Shown piece after piece: positions 16,509 to 26,661 of a stretch of DNA of 64,000 bases. Every line of letters begins with the position of its first letter. Positions within the stretch are counted from its first letter, which is position 1. The stretch covers positions 1 to 64,000 of the forward strand of contig JAFTUG010000013.1 in assembly GCA_017466365.1 (NCBI GenBank). The letters are read 5' to 3'. The stretch comes from Clostridia bacterium. GTDB lineage: Bacteria > Bacillota > Clostridia > Oscillospirales > Acutalibacteraceae. The notes beneath the pieces were generated by a model. It did no database searches. It worked only from the letters and a program-made list of their open reading frames with translations, and had not been told where the DNA came from. The translations under genes were made by a program, and so were the position numbers.

Positions 16509-18356
16509 ATGAATCAATCAATTCTTGAAAATATAAAGCATCCGTCTGATGTGAAAAATCTTGACGGAGACGGACTTGAACTGCTGTGCGGAGAAATTCG
16601 CAAGGTGCTGATTGATACCGTTGCTTCAACGGGCGGTCATCTTGCGTCGAATCTCGGCACGGTTGAGCTTACCGTTGCCTTGCACAAGAGTTTTCGCTCT
16701 CCCGATGATAAAATTATCTGGGATGTGGGTCATCAGGCATATACTCATAAGCTCTTAACGGGCAGATATTCCGATTTTTCAACCCTCCGCAAGGAAGGCG
16801 GAATATCGGGATTTGTTCGCCCGGATGAAAGTGAGCATGACAGCTTTTATGAAGGTCATGCGGGTGTTTCCGTGTCGCAAGCGGCAGGAGTTGCCGCCGC
16901 AAATGCAGCAAGGGGTAATAAGAATTATGCTGTTGCCGTTATCGGTGACGGCTCATTCGGCAACGGTATGGCATATGAAGCGCTCAACCATGCAGGGTCA
17001 ACCAAAACAAGGCTCATTGTAATTCTCAATGATAATGAAATGTCGATTTCCGAAAACGTAGGTGCGATGGCGAGGTATCTTGCCTCTGTGAGAGCGAAGC
17101 CCGAATATTACAGATTTAAGGCGGGCACGGAAAAGGCTCTTAACCGCATTCCCGTAGTTGGAAAATCACTTTCAAATCATTTGTTCAAGCTGAAAAATAC
17201 AATAAAGAATATTATCTATTCCAGCTCCTTTTTTGAAGATTTGGGATTCAAGTATATCGGGCCTATTGACGGCCATAACATTTCAAAGCTTTGCGAGGCA
17301 ATGAACAGTGCAAAGATGGTTGAACGCCCCGTTGTAATTCATATCAACACATTAAAAGGCAGAGGGTATGATTTTGCAGAGAATTCTCCCGAGAAGTTCC
17401 ACGGAATTTCAAAATTTGATATCAATACGGGTGAACCCGTCGGCGGCGGAGACTGCTATTCCTGCCGCTTCGGAAAAGCTCTTTCGGATTTTGCTGCAAA
17501 GGATAAGCGAATCTGTGCCATAACGGCGGCTATGGCTCTCGGAACGGGTCTTGAAGGCTTTTCAAAGAAATATCCCGACAGATTTTTTGATGTCGGTATT
17601 GCAGAGGAGCATGCGGTAACGTTTGCGAGCGGTCTTGCTGCGGCAGGTATGCTTCCGGTATTTGCCGTTTACTCAACCTTTTTGCAAAGATGTACCGACC
17701 AGCTCATACATGACGGCGCGCTTCAAAGGCAGAAAATGGTTATTGCTGTTGACAGAGCAGGGTTTGTCGGAGAGGACGGTGAAACACATCAGGGCTTGTT
17801 TGATGTTGCCTTGATGCAGAGTATTCCGAACACAACGGTCTATTGTCCCGCAACCTATTCGGAGCTTAACAAGGCTCTTTATAATGCTTTTTATAAAGAC
17901 GAAAATCTGATTATTGTAAGATACCCGAGAGGCAGTATGCCTGAAATAAACGATGATGAAAATGCGGGCGGCGATTTCGACGTTACGGGTAACGGAAAAA
18001 TCGCAATTGTCACCTACGGCAGACTTTATTTCAATGCTCTCAAGGCTGCCGAAAAGCTTCAGGCAAAAGGTATTGATTTAAAAATCATTAAGCTTAATAA
18101 AATTAAACCCATGCCTTCGGGTGCTGTTGAAAGTGCGCTTGAATGCGAAAAAGTGTTTTTCTTTGAAGAAGGCATGCGCTCGGGCGGTATAGCTGAAAAA
18201 TTCGGCTCACTTCTTCTTGAAAGCAGCTTTAAGGGCAGCTATTCAATAACAGCGATTGATGATGAATTTGTTGCTCATGCAAGTGTTTCAAGACTTATGG
18301 AAAAGTATTCGATGGATGCCGAGGGTATGGCACGCATAATCGAAAAAGAGGTTTAA
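16509..18356 (+). CDS. dxs: 1-deoxy-D-xylulose-5-phosphate synthase
   Basis: 615 residues. Thiamine-diphosphate motif G146-D-G148 ('VIGDGSFGNGMAYEALNHAG') and 'LNDNEMSISENVGAM', the transketolase pyrimidine domain with 'GIAEEHAVTFASGLA' and 'DRAGFVGEDGETHQG', and a C-terminal domain. It catalyses pyruvate plus glyceraldehyde-3-phosphate to DXP, the first step of the MEP pathway. It starts 3 bases after ispA. Length is normal for the family (about 620). Confidence 0.95.
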   Translation: MNQSILENIKHPSDVKNLDGDGLELLCGEIRKVLIDTVASTGGHLASNLGTVELTVALHKSFRSPDDKIIWDVGHQAYTHKLLTGRYSDFSTLRKEGGISGFVRPDESEHDSFYEGHAGVSVSQAAGVAAANAARGNKNYAVAVIGDGSFGNGMAYEALNHAGSTKTRLIVILNDNEMSISENVGAMARYLASVRAKPEYYRFKAGTEKALNRIPVVGKSLSNHLFKLKNTIKNIIYSSSFFEDLGFKYIGPIDGHNISKLCEAMNSAKMVERPVVIHINTLKGRGYDFAENSPEKFHGISKFDINTGEPVGGGDCYSCRFGKALSDFAAKDKRICAITAAMALGTGLEGFSKKYPDRFFDVGIAEEHAVTFASGLAAAGMLPVFAVYSTFLQRCTDQLIHDGALQRQKMVIAVDRAGFVGEDGETHQGLFDVALMQSIPNTTVYCPATYSELNKALYNAFYKDENLIIVRYPRGSMPEINDDENAGGDFDVTGNGKIAIVTYGRLYFNALKAAEKLQAKGIDLKIIKLNKIKPMPSGAVESALECEKVFFFEEGMRSGGIAEKFGSLLLESSFKGSYSITAIDDEFVAHASVSRLMEKYSMDAEGMARIIEKEV

Positions 18357-18358
18357 AT

Positions 18359-19168
18359 ATGAGTGGAAAAATGCGGCTTGATGTTGCCGTTTTTGAAAGA
18401 GGATATGCCGAAACAAGAGAAAAGGCAAAAGCCATGATAATGGCAGGCAGCGTTTATCTCAACGGTCAGAAGGCTCTCAAAGGCGGTGTGAATATAAAAG
18501 AAACCGATGTGATTGAGGTCAGGGGAGCGGTAAATCCATTTGTCAGCCGTGGCGGATTAAAGCTTGATAAGGCAGTCAAAAGCTTCGGGCTTGATTTGAG
18601 CGGCTGTGTCTGCATGGATATCGGTGCATCAACGGGTGGTTTTACCGACTGCATGCTCACCAACGGTGCAACCAAGGTTTATGCGATTGACGTAGGCTAC
18701 GGTCAGCTTGCGTGGAAGCTTCGCTGCGATGAGAGAGTGGTTAACCTTGAAAGAACCAATTTCAGATATGTTACTCGAGAACAGGTGCCCGATGAAATTG
18801 ATTTTGCAAGCGTTGATGTTTCGTTCATATCCCTTAAGCTTATCTTGCCTGTTATGCATTCTTTGCTCAAAGACGGAGGACATTCCGTATGTCTCATAAA
18901 ACCACAGTTTGAAGCAGGCAAGGAAAACATCGGCAAGAAGGGTGTAGTCCGTGATAAAAGCGTGCATGAGGATGTTGTTGCAAGCATTACCTCATTTGCA
19001 GCGGAAAACGGTTTCAAGGTTCTCGGTGTTGATTTTTCACCTATCAAAGGACCCGAGGGCAACATAGAATATCTTATGTACATAGAAAAAAACGAAAACG
19101 GCGAAATGCTCTGGGATGGCTCCGTTGCGGAGCTTGTTGAGCGTTCGCACGAAAATCTTGATAAATAA
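18359..19168 (+). CDS. tlyA: TlyA-type rRNA 2'-O-methyltransferase with S4 domain
   Basis: 269 residues. N-terminal S4 RNA-binding domain (about 4-62, 'RLDVAVFERGYAETREKAKA'), then an FtsJ/RrmJ-like domain opening with 'NPFVSRGGLKLDKAV' and the SAM motif 'CMDIGASTGGFTDCML'. TlyA methylates 2'-OH of rRNA cytidines (16S/23S in actinobacteria); in Clostridia it is a stable neighbour of dxs and nadK. Start 2 bases after dxs. Confidence 0.92.
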   Translation: MSGKMRLDVAVFERGYAETREKAKAMIMAGSVYLNGQKALKGGVNIKETDVIEVRGAVNPFVSRGGLKLDKAVKSFGLDLSGCVCMDIGASTGGFTDCMLTNGATKVYAIDVGYGQLAWKLRCDERVVNLERTNFRYVTREQVPDEIDFASVDVSFISLKLILPVMHSLLKDGGHSVCLIKPQFEAGKENIGKKGVVRDKSVHEDVVASITSFAAENGFKVLGVDFSPIKGPEGNIEYLMYIEKNENGEMLWDGSVAELVERSHENLDK

Positions 19169-19180
19169 GGGGATAAGAAA

Positions 19181-20032
19181 ATGAGAATTGTTCTTATGCC
19201 GAATTTAACCCGAAAGGAAGCCTTTGGTGTCACCGCGGGAATATGCGAATGCCTTAAAAAACTCGGTGCGGAATATTGCTTTTCTTCGGATTTTAAAAAT
19301 GAATTTGAATTTACCGGTGCTGAATTCCTTCCGCTTAAGGATGCTGTTTCGGGATGTGATGCCGTAATTGCAATCGGCGGAGACGGTTCGATAATTCATG
19401 CTGCAAAGCTTGCAGTTACGGATAAGAAGCCTATTTTGGGAATTAATGCAGGCAGGCTTGCTTTTATGGCAGGTCTTGAAGATAATGAGCTTAATCTTCT
19501 CTCAAGGCTGATTGAAGGCGATTATACACTTGATAAAAGGCTGCTCCTTAAAACCGAGGTTATTGATGCAAACGGAAAAATAATAAGCAACGGCTATTGT
19601 GTTAATGATTGCCTTGTAACGAATGAAGAAAAGCAGAGAATGGCGGCAATTGATGTTGCGCTGAACGGCAAGAATTTTAACAGTTGGCTGTGCGACGGTG
19701 TTCTCGTTTCTACTCCGACGGGTTCAACCGCCTATTCACTTTCGGCGGGAGGTCCTATTGTTGACCCCGAGCTTGAAAGCATACTTCTGACTCCTCTCTG
19801 TCCCCATTCGCTTGTTGACCGTTCGCTGATTTTCAGACCCGATGCGGTCATAACCGTAACCTCTGCGGAGGATTTGCCCCTTTGCATTTCCAATGACGGT
19901 GCGGAGCCTGTTATCATTGCTCCGGGCTGCCGTGCAGAGATTTCAAGAGCGGAATTAACCGCTGATTTTATCAGAATCAAGTCAGATAATTTTATCGACA
20001 TCTTATATAAAAAATTAGCTCAGAGGCGATAA
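19181..20032 (+). CDS. nadK: NAD kinase
   Basis: 283 residues. It has the diagnostic 'GGDGS' at G66-S70 (GGDGT in most homologs), 'NDCLVTNE', and 'STPTGSTAYSLSAGGPIV'. It phosphorylates NAD to NADP using ATP or polyphosphate. It is preceded by GGGGAT and lies in the usual tlyA-nadK-argR-recN order. Confidence 0.94.
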   Translation: MRIVLMPNLTRKEAFGVTAGICECLKKLGAEYCFSSDFKNEFEFTGAEFLPLKDAVSGCDAVIAIGGDGSIIHAAKLAVTDKKPILGINAGRLAFMAGLEDNELNLLSRLIEGDYTLDKRLLLKTEVIDANGKIISNGYCVNDCLVTNEEKQRMAAIDVALNGKNFNSWLCDGVLVSTPTGSTAYSLSAGGPIVDPELESILLTPLCPHSLVDRSLIFRPDAVITVTSAEDLPLCISNDGAEPVIIAPGCRAEISRAELTADFIRIKSDNFIDILYKKLAQRR

Positions 20033-20061
20033 TCAGCCTGTGTTGCGAAAGGATGAAAAAC

Positions 20062-20511
20062 GTGAAAAAGAAAAGACATGAAGCGATAATCAGATTAATC
20101 GAAGAAAACTGCCTTTCTACCCAGACGGATCTTCTCGAAATGCTCCGCAAGGAGGGTTTTGACACAACTCAGGCAACCATATCAAGAGATATCAAGGATT
20201 TACGCCTTATAAAAAAGGTTGACGATATGGGAAGAAGCCGTTATGCGGTTGATAACGGAGAATCGGGTGAGCTTCTCGGAAAGTACAGAAGCATTTTCAG
20301 CCACTCGGTTATTTCTGCCGATTATGCAGGAAACACACTTGTTATAAAATGCTATACAGGCATGGCTCAAGCTGCATGTGCCGCTCTTGATTCAATGCAT
20401 TGGGACGGTCTTGTAGGTACTCTTGCAGGTGATGACACGATTTTTGCACTTTGCAGAACTCCCGAGCTTGCAAACAGCATGAAAGAGGCAATTGCGGAAT
20501 TGCTCGGATAA
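20062..20511 (+). CDS. argR: Arginine repressor ArgR/AhrC
   Basis: 149 residues from GTG 20062. N-terminal winged helix with 'TQATISRDIKDLRLIKK', C-terminal arginine-binding hexamerisation domain with 'GTLAGDDTIFALCRT'. It controls arginine biosynthesis and catabolism genes, none of which are in the window. GTG 20062 is preferred because AAAGGA lies at a sensible distance; ATG 20053 begins only 2-3 bases after that site. Confidence 0.93.
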   Translation: MKKKRHEAIIRLIEENCLSTQTDLLEMLRKEGFDTTQATISRDIKDLRLIKKVDDMGRSRYAVDNGESGELLGKYRSIFSHSVISADYAGNTLVIKCYTGMAQAACAALDSMHWDGLVGTLAGDDTIFALCRTPELANSMKEAIAELLG

Positions 20512-20527
20512 TGAAGGGAACTACCAT

Positions 20528-22198
20528 ATGTTAGTCGGTTTAAAAATCGAAAATATAGCTGTTATCGAAAGTGCAGAGTTGGAATTTGACTCGGGTCTTA
20601 ACGTTATGACGGGAGAAACGGGTGCGGGTAAGTCTATTGTTATCGACTCAATCAATGCCGTTCTCGGTGAAAGAACATCAAGGGAGCTTGTTCGTTCAGG
20701 TGCGGAAAGTGCAAAGGTTTTTGCAACATTTTCCGATATTAATTCCGAAACGGAAAGCATTCTTGATGAAATGGGTATTGAAAAAATGCCTGATAAAACA
20801 CTTGTATTGAGCCGTTCATTGAGTCTTTCCGGAAAAAATTCCTGCCGTATAAACGGCTGCCCCGTAACGGTTTCCGCTCTTAAAGAAATCGGTTCGGGTC
20901 TTATAAACATTCACGGTCAGCATGACAGTCAGGCGCTTCTGTCACCTGATAAGCATTGCGGATTTATTGACCTTCTTGCTGAAAATCAGGCACTCCGAGG
21001 TGAATATAAGCAGGTTTTTACCCGCCTTGTTTCGGTGAAAAAAGAGCTTGATGCTCTTTATGATTCAAGAGATGAAAAGGCTGCAAGGCTTGATTATCTT
21101 AATTTCCAAATAAAAGAAATAACCGATGCGAATATCCGTATCGGTGAACGTGACGAGCTTTCAAAGGAAAAAGAGCTGCTTCAAAACAGCGGAAGAGTTA
21201 TAAAATCGCTCGAAAAAGCATATGCCGCATTGAGTGACGATAACGGACTTCTTACGGGTGCGGAGGACTGTGCCCATGAGCTTGACACAGCATCAAAATT
21301 CTTTGACGGTGCAAAGGATGCTGCAAAAAATATGCGTGCCGTTACCTATGAGCTTTCCGATATTTCTTCGCAGGTGAGGGAGCTTGTAAACAGCTTTGAT
21401 TTCAGCCCTGAAAGGCTTACCGAAATCAACGAAAGGCTCGATTTTCTTTACAGAATTTCGATGAAGTACGGTGCAAATGAAAGCGATATTCTTGATTGCC
21501 TTGAAAAAGCCGTTGAGGAGAGAAATGCAATTGAAGTTTCGGACGAAAGAATATCGGAGCTTGAGGAGCAGCTTTACGCTCTTTCCGATGAAATAAAGCT
21601 GCTTTCTGCGAAACTTACGGAAAGCAGAATGACGGCAGCAAGGGAATTTGAAAAGCAGGTTAAGGCGGAGCTTGAGTTTCTTGATATGCCCAAGGTTACT
21701 TTTGTTGTTGAGAGAAAGGCGACTGCTCTTACTTCAAAGGGTGCGGATGCTATAGAATTTCTTATCAGCGCAAATCCGGGTCAGGAGCCAAAAGCAATTG
21801 CAAAAATCGCTTCGGGCGGTGAACTTTCAAGGATAATGCTGGCAATCAAAAATGTGCTTTCCGATAAAGATAATATTTCAACGCTTATTTTTGACGAAAT
21901 CGATACTGGTGTAAGCGGTTCAGCAGCAGAGAAAATTGCCCTTAAGCTCTATGAGGTTTCAAAGGGCAGGCAGGTTATCTGCGTAACTCATCTTGCACGA
22001 ATTGCCGCACAGGCGGATAAACATATGAAAATCAGCAAGACCGCTGATGAAGAAAAAACCTTTACAAAGATAGATACTCTTGATTTTGACGGCAGAGCCG
22101 CTGAAATAGCAAGGATAACTGCAGGCGGAAATCTTACAGCTCTGCAGATAGAAACAGCAAAGGAAATGCTCAATAACGCAAAGGGGGATCTGATATGA
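20528..22198 (+). CDS. recN: DNA repair protein RecN
   Basis: 556 residues from ATG 20528. Walker A G29-ETGAGK-S36, long coiled-coil arms in the middle, and C-terminal ABC signature 'IASGGELSRIMLAIK' with Walker B 'LIFDEIDTGVSG'. This SMC-like ATPase acts early in double-strand-break repair. GAAGGGA lies about 10 bases before 20528; an earlier in-frame ATG (20492) lies inside argR and lacks support. Its stop overlaps the next ATG by ATGA. Confidence 0.95.
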   Translation: MLVGLKIENIAVIESAELEFDSGLNVMTGETGAGKSIVIDSINAVLGERTSRELVRSGAESAKVFATFSDINSETESILDEMGIEKMPDKTLVLSRSLSLSGKNSCRINGCPVTVSALKEIGSGLINIHGQHDSQALLSPDKHCGFIDLLAENQALRGEYKQVFTRLVSVKKELDALYDSRDEKAARLDYLNFQIKEITDANIRIGERDELSKEKELLQNSGRVIKSLEKAYAALSDDNGLLTGAEDCAHELDTASKFFDGAKDAAKNMRAVTYELSDISSQVRELVNSFDFSPERLTEINERLDFLYRISMKYGANESDILDCLEKAVEERNAIEVSDERISELEEQLYALSDEIKLLSAKLTESRMTAAREFEKQVKAELEFLDMPKVTFVVERKATALTSKGADAIEFLISANPGQEPKAIAKIASGGELSRIMLAIKNVLSDKDNISTLIFDEIDTGVSGSAAEKIALKLYEVSKGRQVICVTHLARIAAQADKHMKISKTADEEKTFTKIDTLDFDGRAAEIARITAGGNLTALQIETAKEMLNNAKGDLI

Positions 22199-22968
22199 AA
22201 TTCGGAGTATGTGTCGGAACGGATATAGAAAAAATGAAATATATAAAGGCTCTCAGCTATGATTATGCCGAAAGCCATTGTCAAGAGATTGCCAAAAAAG
22301 ATAAGGCATATCTTGATGAAATGAAAGCAACGGGTCTGCCCGTTATTGCTGCAAACTGTTTTATCGGTCTGCGTGTAGTCGGTGAAGAAAAAAATTATGC
22401 CGAGATTGATGAATACCTTGCAAGGCTTTTTGAAAATGCATCATATCTCGGGCTCAAATATCTTGTTTTCGGTTCATCGGGTGCAAGAAGAATTCCCGAA
22501 GGAATGAGCCTTGAAGAGGGCAGAGCAGAGATAGTTGATTTTCTTAAAAATCATGTTGTCCCTCTTGCGGAAAAATATAATATTATTATTGCAATCGAGC
22601 CTCTCCGTCCCGAGGAATGCAACGCAATAAATACAGTTGCAGACGGTGTTGAGGTTGCAAAAACTGTTGCTTCTCCGTTTGTAAAAGTGCTTGCAGATGT
22701 TGCTCATATGTATGTGCAGAACGAAAGTATGGAGAGTCTGCTTGAATATAAAGGTTGGGTTGTTCATGCTCATACCTCCAACCCCGACCCCGACGGTTCT
22801 CTTGACTGCAAGAGGATTTATCCCAAAAAAGGCGACGGATTCAGCCAGGCAAGCTTCGTTGCACCCCTTAAAGCAATCGGTGTTGAGCATTGCTCCATTG
22901 AGGCTAATGTTCTGGATTTTGAAGATGATGCAAAGAATGCATATGAAGTTCTTAAGGAGTTGAAGTGA
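22195..22968 (+). CDS. Sugar phosphate isomerase/epimerase (xylose-isomerase-like TIM barrel)
   Basis: 257 residues of AP_endonuc_2/xylose-isomerase-like TIM barrel. Metal-ligand candidates are in 'IIAIEPLRPEECN', 'VLADVAHMYVQNES', 'VVHAHTSNPDP' and 'HCSIEAN'. Homologs epimerise or isomerise keto-sugars and inososes, but I cannot pick a substrate. It is translationally coupled to recN by ATGA and is followed at once by an SGNH hydrolase, so the two probably act on one sugar derivative. Confidence 0.8.
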   Translation: MKFGVCVGTDIEKMKYIKALSYDYAESHCQEIAKKDKAYLDEMKATGLPVIAANCFIGLRVVGEEKNYAEIDEYLARLFENASYLGLKYLVFGSSGARRIPEGMSLEEGRAEIVDFLKNHVVPLAEKYNIIIAIEPLRPEECNAINTVADGVEVAKTVASPFVKVLADVAHMYVQNESMESLLEYKGWVVHAHTSNPDPDGSLDCKRIYPKKGDGFSQASFVAPLKAIGVEHCSIEANVLDFEDDAKNAYEVLKELK

Positions 22969-22969
22969 T

Positions 22970-23692
22970 ATGAAGCTTAATAAAAATGACGTTGTTTTAT
23001 TTTCAGGTGACTCCATAACTGACGGCGACCGCGGCAAAAGCATGGACTGTAATCATATCATGGGTCACGGCTATCAGTATATTGTTGCTTCAAAGCTTGC
23101 GCTTGAAAATGCCGAAAACATGCCGAAGTTTATCAATAAAGGATATTCGGGCGAAAATGCAGAGGGACTTCTTGAAAAATGGCAGGCAGATGTTATTGAT
23201 AACAAGCCGACGATACTCAGTATACTTGTCGGTGTCAATGACGGCGGATACGGATATTTTGATAAAATCACTCCCGATGAAGCAGCAAACCGCCATGAAA
23301 CAAATCTCCGCGCAATTCTTCAAAAGACAAGAGATGAACTCGGCGATATCAGGATAATTGTTTGCGAGCCTTTTTATTTTCCTCTTGATAAGTCGGATTA
23401 TTCTTATAAATTTACGCCTCATCCTGACGGAGTTGAATGTCCTTTTAAGAGACCTGACAGCAATGATCCCGAGGATTCAGTTGCCTACCGTGATGCTGCA
23501 AATATAAGAATCAGGGCGGCAACCAAAAAGCTTGCAGCAGAGTTTAACTGCATCTTTGTTCCGCTTTATGATAAGATTAAGGAAAACGCAGAGAGGTCGA
23601 GAATCGAATATTTCATATGGGACGGCACTCATCCGAGCATCGCGGGTCATATGATAATTGCGGAAGAATGGCTCAAAGCGGTTGAAGAATAA
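22970..23692 (+). CDS. SGNH/GDSL-family hydrolase
   Basis: 240 residues. Block I 'FSGDSITDGDRG' holds the serine nucleophile, block III 'VGVNDGGYG' the Asn, and block V 'WDGTHPSIAGH' the Asp-His pair. No signal peptide, so the enzyme is cytoplasmic. Such esterases remove acetyl or other acyl groups, often from sugars. It follows the TIM-barrel gene by 1 base and ends in a strong terminator. Confidence 0.87.
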   Translation: MKLNKNDVVLFSGDSITDGDRGKSMDCNHIMGHGYQYIVASKLALENAENMPKFINKGYSGENAEGLLEKWQADVIDNKPTILSILVGVNDGGYGYFDKITPDEAANRHETNLRAILQKTRDELGDIRIIVCEPFYFPLDKSDYSYKFTPHPDGVECPFKRPDSNDPEDSVAYRDAANIRIRAATKKLAAEFNCIFVPLYDKIKENAERSRIEYFIWDGTHPSIAGHMIIAEEWLKAVEE

Positions 23693-23701
23693 TATAAATC
23701 A

Positions 23702-23730
23702 AAAAACAGCAGCTAAAGGCTGCTGTTTTT
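23702..23730. terminator. Terminator after the SGNH hydrolase (bidirectional)
   Basis: AAAAACAGCAGC / GCTGCTGTTTTT with a five-base loop, T run on both strands, between convergent genes. Confidence 0.85.
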
Positions 23731-23731
23731 G

Positions 23732-24997
23732 TTAATTGCCGTACCATGCATTTAAGCCGTTGAATAAAATACCGTGTTTTTTTATTTCTTTTTGGATTTT
23801 ATCGAAATAAAACTCGTTGGATTTTTTAGGGAAAGTGATTCCGTCAGCATTCTTTTTCATAAAAGTGTTTTCTTGGTTTATTTTGCTGACAATACCGCAT
23901 TTTAATAAGAATGCTTCAAAAGCATCAAATCTTTTTTGAAAACCTGCGTTGAATTTACCGTAATCTGTCATACAGTATAAATCATACAAGCTCTGAATTT
24001 TTATTTTTTCTTTCCCGGTATTAATGATACCGGGAATATCGAAAAATTCTACCATCTCTCTTGTTCGTGCATCACACGAATAGCATAAAGAGGGTACACC
24101 TGAAAGAATAGGCATTATGGTGCCGTGAATTCTGCTTCCGAATGAAAAGCTTATGTTGTTTTCAACATAAAAACTCATCCATTGTTGAGTATCGGCAAAC
24201 AGATGGATTTTGCGGTTTGCCAATGCTCTTACAAAAGCATAGTCGCCTCTTTTGATTAGCTTTAATATTCGTCTGAAATCTATAGGATTTTCTTTGAAAT
24301 AATCAGGGTCATAAAGAAATTTTCCGTATACATCTTGGCAAACAAAATCAGATTTTTTAATATCTTTATCAGGAATAGGCAATTTGAATGTGCCGTTAAT
24401 TGCGGAGCGGAACTGATTTTCGGGAACTTTTTGATTGGTTATTTTAAGGTTTCTGCCCATTTGATAAATTGAAGGGCAGCCGGTAACTACGGCATTACGG
24501 AAACCTAAACGTTCAAAAAACTCGGCTGTAAAATAGCCTCTGAGGGCAAATTCTCCGCCTGTATTATAGACTGATTTAATGAATCTTGTTGCCGGTTCTT
24601 TTACGCTTTCTACCAAATCGGTAAGATCGTCATATGATTTTGCCTGAACTCCGCAAGCTATAACATAAACTGGAATTTTGATTTTTTCGATATAAGAGGA
24701 TCTTTTTTCCATGTATTGTATCCATCCGGTATGGAAGCAGTTAGCCAACGGAAGAAGAACACAGTCATAATTTTGATTAATATAATCCTCGGAAATGTTA
24801 TCATAACCAAATTCATATATGCAGTCAGGATTGCTGATTTCGGAAAGAATACCTTGAAGCCATACTTTGTTTCCGAAATTAGGAAATTTTCCGTTAAGTT
24901 CGTTTTTTACTCTTTCGGAAAGAATGCTGTAATCGGTTTTATCTAAATCACTCATTCCGAGTTTGTTCGGAGGATAATAAACAAGTATTCTTTTCAT
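23732..24997 (-). CDS. Polysaccharide pyruvyl transferase family protein
   Basis: 421 residues. It shows family landmarks 'NYDCVLLPLANCFHTGWI', 'FALRGYFTAEFFERLGFRNA', 'VVTGCPSIYQMG' and near the C-terminus 'FGSRIHGTIMPILSGVPSLC', the conserved R-x-H-G-x-x-x-x-x-x-G-x-P block. Members transfer pyruvyl ketal groups from PEP to polysaccharides or act on related sugars. No glycosyltransferases lie next to it, so it is isolated from any capsule cluster. GGGAGA precedes the ATG at 24997. Confidence 0.82.
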   Translation of the reverse strand: MKRILVYYPPNKLGMSDLDKTDYSILSERVKNELNGKFPNFGNKVWLQGILSEISNPDCIYEFGYDNISEDYINQNYDCVLLPLANCFHTGWIQYMEKRSSYIEKIKIPVYVIACGVQAKSYDDLTDLVESVKEPATRFIKSVYNTGGEFALRGYFTAEFFERLGFRNAVVTGCPSIYQMGRNLKITNQKVPENQFRSAINGTFKLPIPDKDIKKSDFVCQDVYGKFLYDPDYFKENPIDFRRILKLIKRGDYAFVRALANRKIHLFADTQQWMSFYVENNISFSFGSRIHGTIMPILSGVPSLCYSCDARTREMVEFFDIPGIINTGKEKIKIQSLYDLYCMTDYGKFNAGFQKRFDAFEAFLLKCGIVSKINQENTFMKKNADGITFPKKSNEFYFDKIQKEIKKHGILFNGLNAWYGN

Positions 24998-25112
24998 TTG
25001 TAAATCTCCCTAAACAAAATAAAGTTATAATCATTTGAAGTATATCATATATTTTTTGCTTATTCAATATTTTATTGTTTTATAAAACCAAAAATATAGT
25101 TATGCTCAATAC

Positions 25113-25142
25113 TTGACAAATAATAATTCTATAATGTATAAT
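25113..25142 (+). promoter_or_regulatory. Sigma-A-type promoter for T-box/tyrS
   Basis: TTGACA 25113-25118, 18-base spacer, TATAAT 25137-25142, just before the T-box leader. Confidence 0.75.
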
Positions 25143-25149
25143 ATTATCC

Positions 25150-25402
25150 AATGGCAATGACGGGAAGAAGTAACCGTTAAATTCGTTTCAGAGAGTCCCC
25201 GGGCGGTGAAAGGGGATAACGAAATACGAGTGAAATACATCCCCGAGCTGCTTTGCTGAACTTTCAGTAGGCAAAGCCGAGCGCGCCCGTTAAAGCGCAA
25301 GGGTATTTTTGAATACCCGCCGAGGAGTATGCCGTGAGGTATGCTCAAATAGAGGTGGTATCACGGTCAATTCGTCCTCTGTCATAGTGACAGAGGATTT
25401 TT
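25150..25402 (+). promoter_or_regulatory. T-box leader, tyrosine-type
   Basis: The leader carries the T-box sequence AGGTGGTATCACGG at 25353-25366 and a Rho-independent terminator TCCTCTGTCATAGTGACAGAGGA plus T run (25375-25402). The two are alternatives: uncharged tRNA stabilises the antiterminator. Stem I shows GGGGAT (25212-25217) pairing with ATCCCC (25239-25244). Two UAC triplets lie between (25225-25227, 25236-25238); the second, in GAAAUACA just before the 3' arm, is the likelier Tyr specifier. It stands directly upstream of tyrS, so it senses charged tRNA-Tyr. Confidence 0.9.
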
Positions 25403-25435
25403 GTTTTATAAATAATACCGAAAGGATGTAATAAA

Positions 25436-26659
25436 ATGCAAATTTATGAAGAACTTGTTGCAAGAGGTCTTATTGCACAGGTAACGGATGAAAAAGAAAT
25501 CAGAGAGCTTGTCAACAACGGAAAGGCTGTTTTTTATATTGGCTTTGACCCCACCGCTGACAGCCTCCATGTAGGCCATTTCATGGCTCTTTGCCTTATG
25601 AAGAGACTTCAGATGGCAGGTAACAAGCCCATCGCTCTTATCGGTGGCGGTACGGGTATGATCGGCGATCCTTCAGGCAGAAGTGACCTTCGTCAGGTTT
25701 TGACAAAGGAAACAATTCAGCACAATGTTGACTGCTTCAAAAAGCAGATGAGCCGTTTTATTGATTTCAGCGAAGGCAAGGCAATGCTTATCAACAATGC
25801 GGATTGGCTTCTCGACCTCAACTATGTTGACGTTCTCCGTGAAGTAGGCGCTTGTTTTTCAGTTAACAACATGCTCCGTGCGGAATGCTATAAGCAGAGA
25901 ATGGAAAAGGGTCTCTCTTTCCTTGAATTCAACTATATGATTATGCAGAGCTATGACTTCTATCATCTCTTTAAGGAATACGGCTGCAACATGCAGTTCG
26001 GCGGCGATGACCAGTGGTCAAATATGCTCGGCGGCACAGAGCTTATTCGTAAAAAGCTCGGCAAGGATGCTTATGCAATGACTATTACTCTTCTCCTCAA
26101 TTCCGAGGGCAAGAAGATGGGTAAAACAGCTTCGGGTGCCGTTTGGCTTGACCCTGAAAAGACATCACCCTATGAATTCTATCAGTATTGGCGCAATGTT
26201 GCCGATGATGATGTTCTCAAGTGCATCCGTATGCTCACCTTCCTTCCTCTTGAAGAAATCGATGCTATGGATTCATGGGAAGGCAGTCAGCTCAACACAG
26301 CCAAGGAAATCCTTGCATTCGAGCTTACAAAGCTTGTTCACGGAGAAGAAGAAGCTGCAAAGGCACAGGCAGCTGCAAAGGCTATTTTCAGCGGTGCAGC
26401 AGACCTTGACAATATGCCTTCAACAACTCTTTCAGACGAAGATTTCACAGATGATTCAATTGATATCCTTGATATCCTTATGAAAGCTGAAATCACAAAG
26501 TCAAGAGGCGAGGGCAGAAGACTTGTTCAGCAGGGCGGTATTTCCGTTGACGATGCAAAGGTAACAGATTTCACTATGAGCTTTGCAAAGGATGCTCTTA
26601 AGGAAAATCCCATCGTTGTTAAGAAGGGCAAGAAGATATTCCATAAGATAGAGGCATAA
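25436..26659 (+). CDS. tyrS: Tyrosyl-tRNA synthetase
   Basis: 407 residues, class I synthetase. '[12 protein letters not shown]' holds the HIGH-type motif (H45-V-G-H48), 'KMGKT' (K227-T231) is the KMSKS-type loop, and the tyrosine pocket reads '[20 protein letters not shown]'. A C-terminal S4 domain (about 340-405) binds the tRNA variable arm. Controlled by the T-box leader 34 bases upstream. Its codon use is visibly more biased (GGC, CTT, AAG-rich) than the surrounding genes, as expected for high expression. Confidence 0.96.
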   Translation: MQIYEELVARGLIAQVTDEKEIRELVNNGKAVFYIGFDPTADSLHVGHFMALCLMKRLQMAGNKPIALIGGGTGMIGDPSGRSDLRQVLTKETIQHNVDCFKKQMSRFIDFSEGKAMLINNADWLLDLNYVDVLREVGACFSVNNMLRAECYKQRMEKGLSFLEFNYMIMQSYDFYHLFKEYGCNMQFGGDDQWSNMLGGTELIRKKLGKDAYAMTITLLLNSEGKKMGKTASGAVWLDPEKTSPYEFYQYWRNVADDDVLKCIRMLTFLPLEEIDAMDSWEGSQLNTAKEILAFELTKLVHGEEEAAKAQAAAKAIFSGAADLDNMPSTTLSDEDFTDDSIDILDILMKAEITKSRGEGRRLVQQGGISVDDAKVTDFTMSFAKDALKENPIVVKKGKKIFHKIEA

Positions 26660-26661
26660 TT

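Noticed and set aside
25225-25227. First UAC in the T-box as specifier
   Set aside because: The second UAC (25236-25238) lies directly before the 3' arm of the stem, the usual specifier position. The first is kept only as an alternative; both give Tyr.
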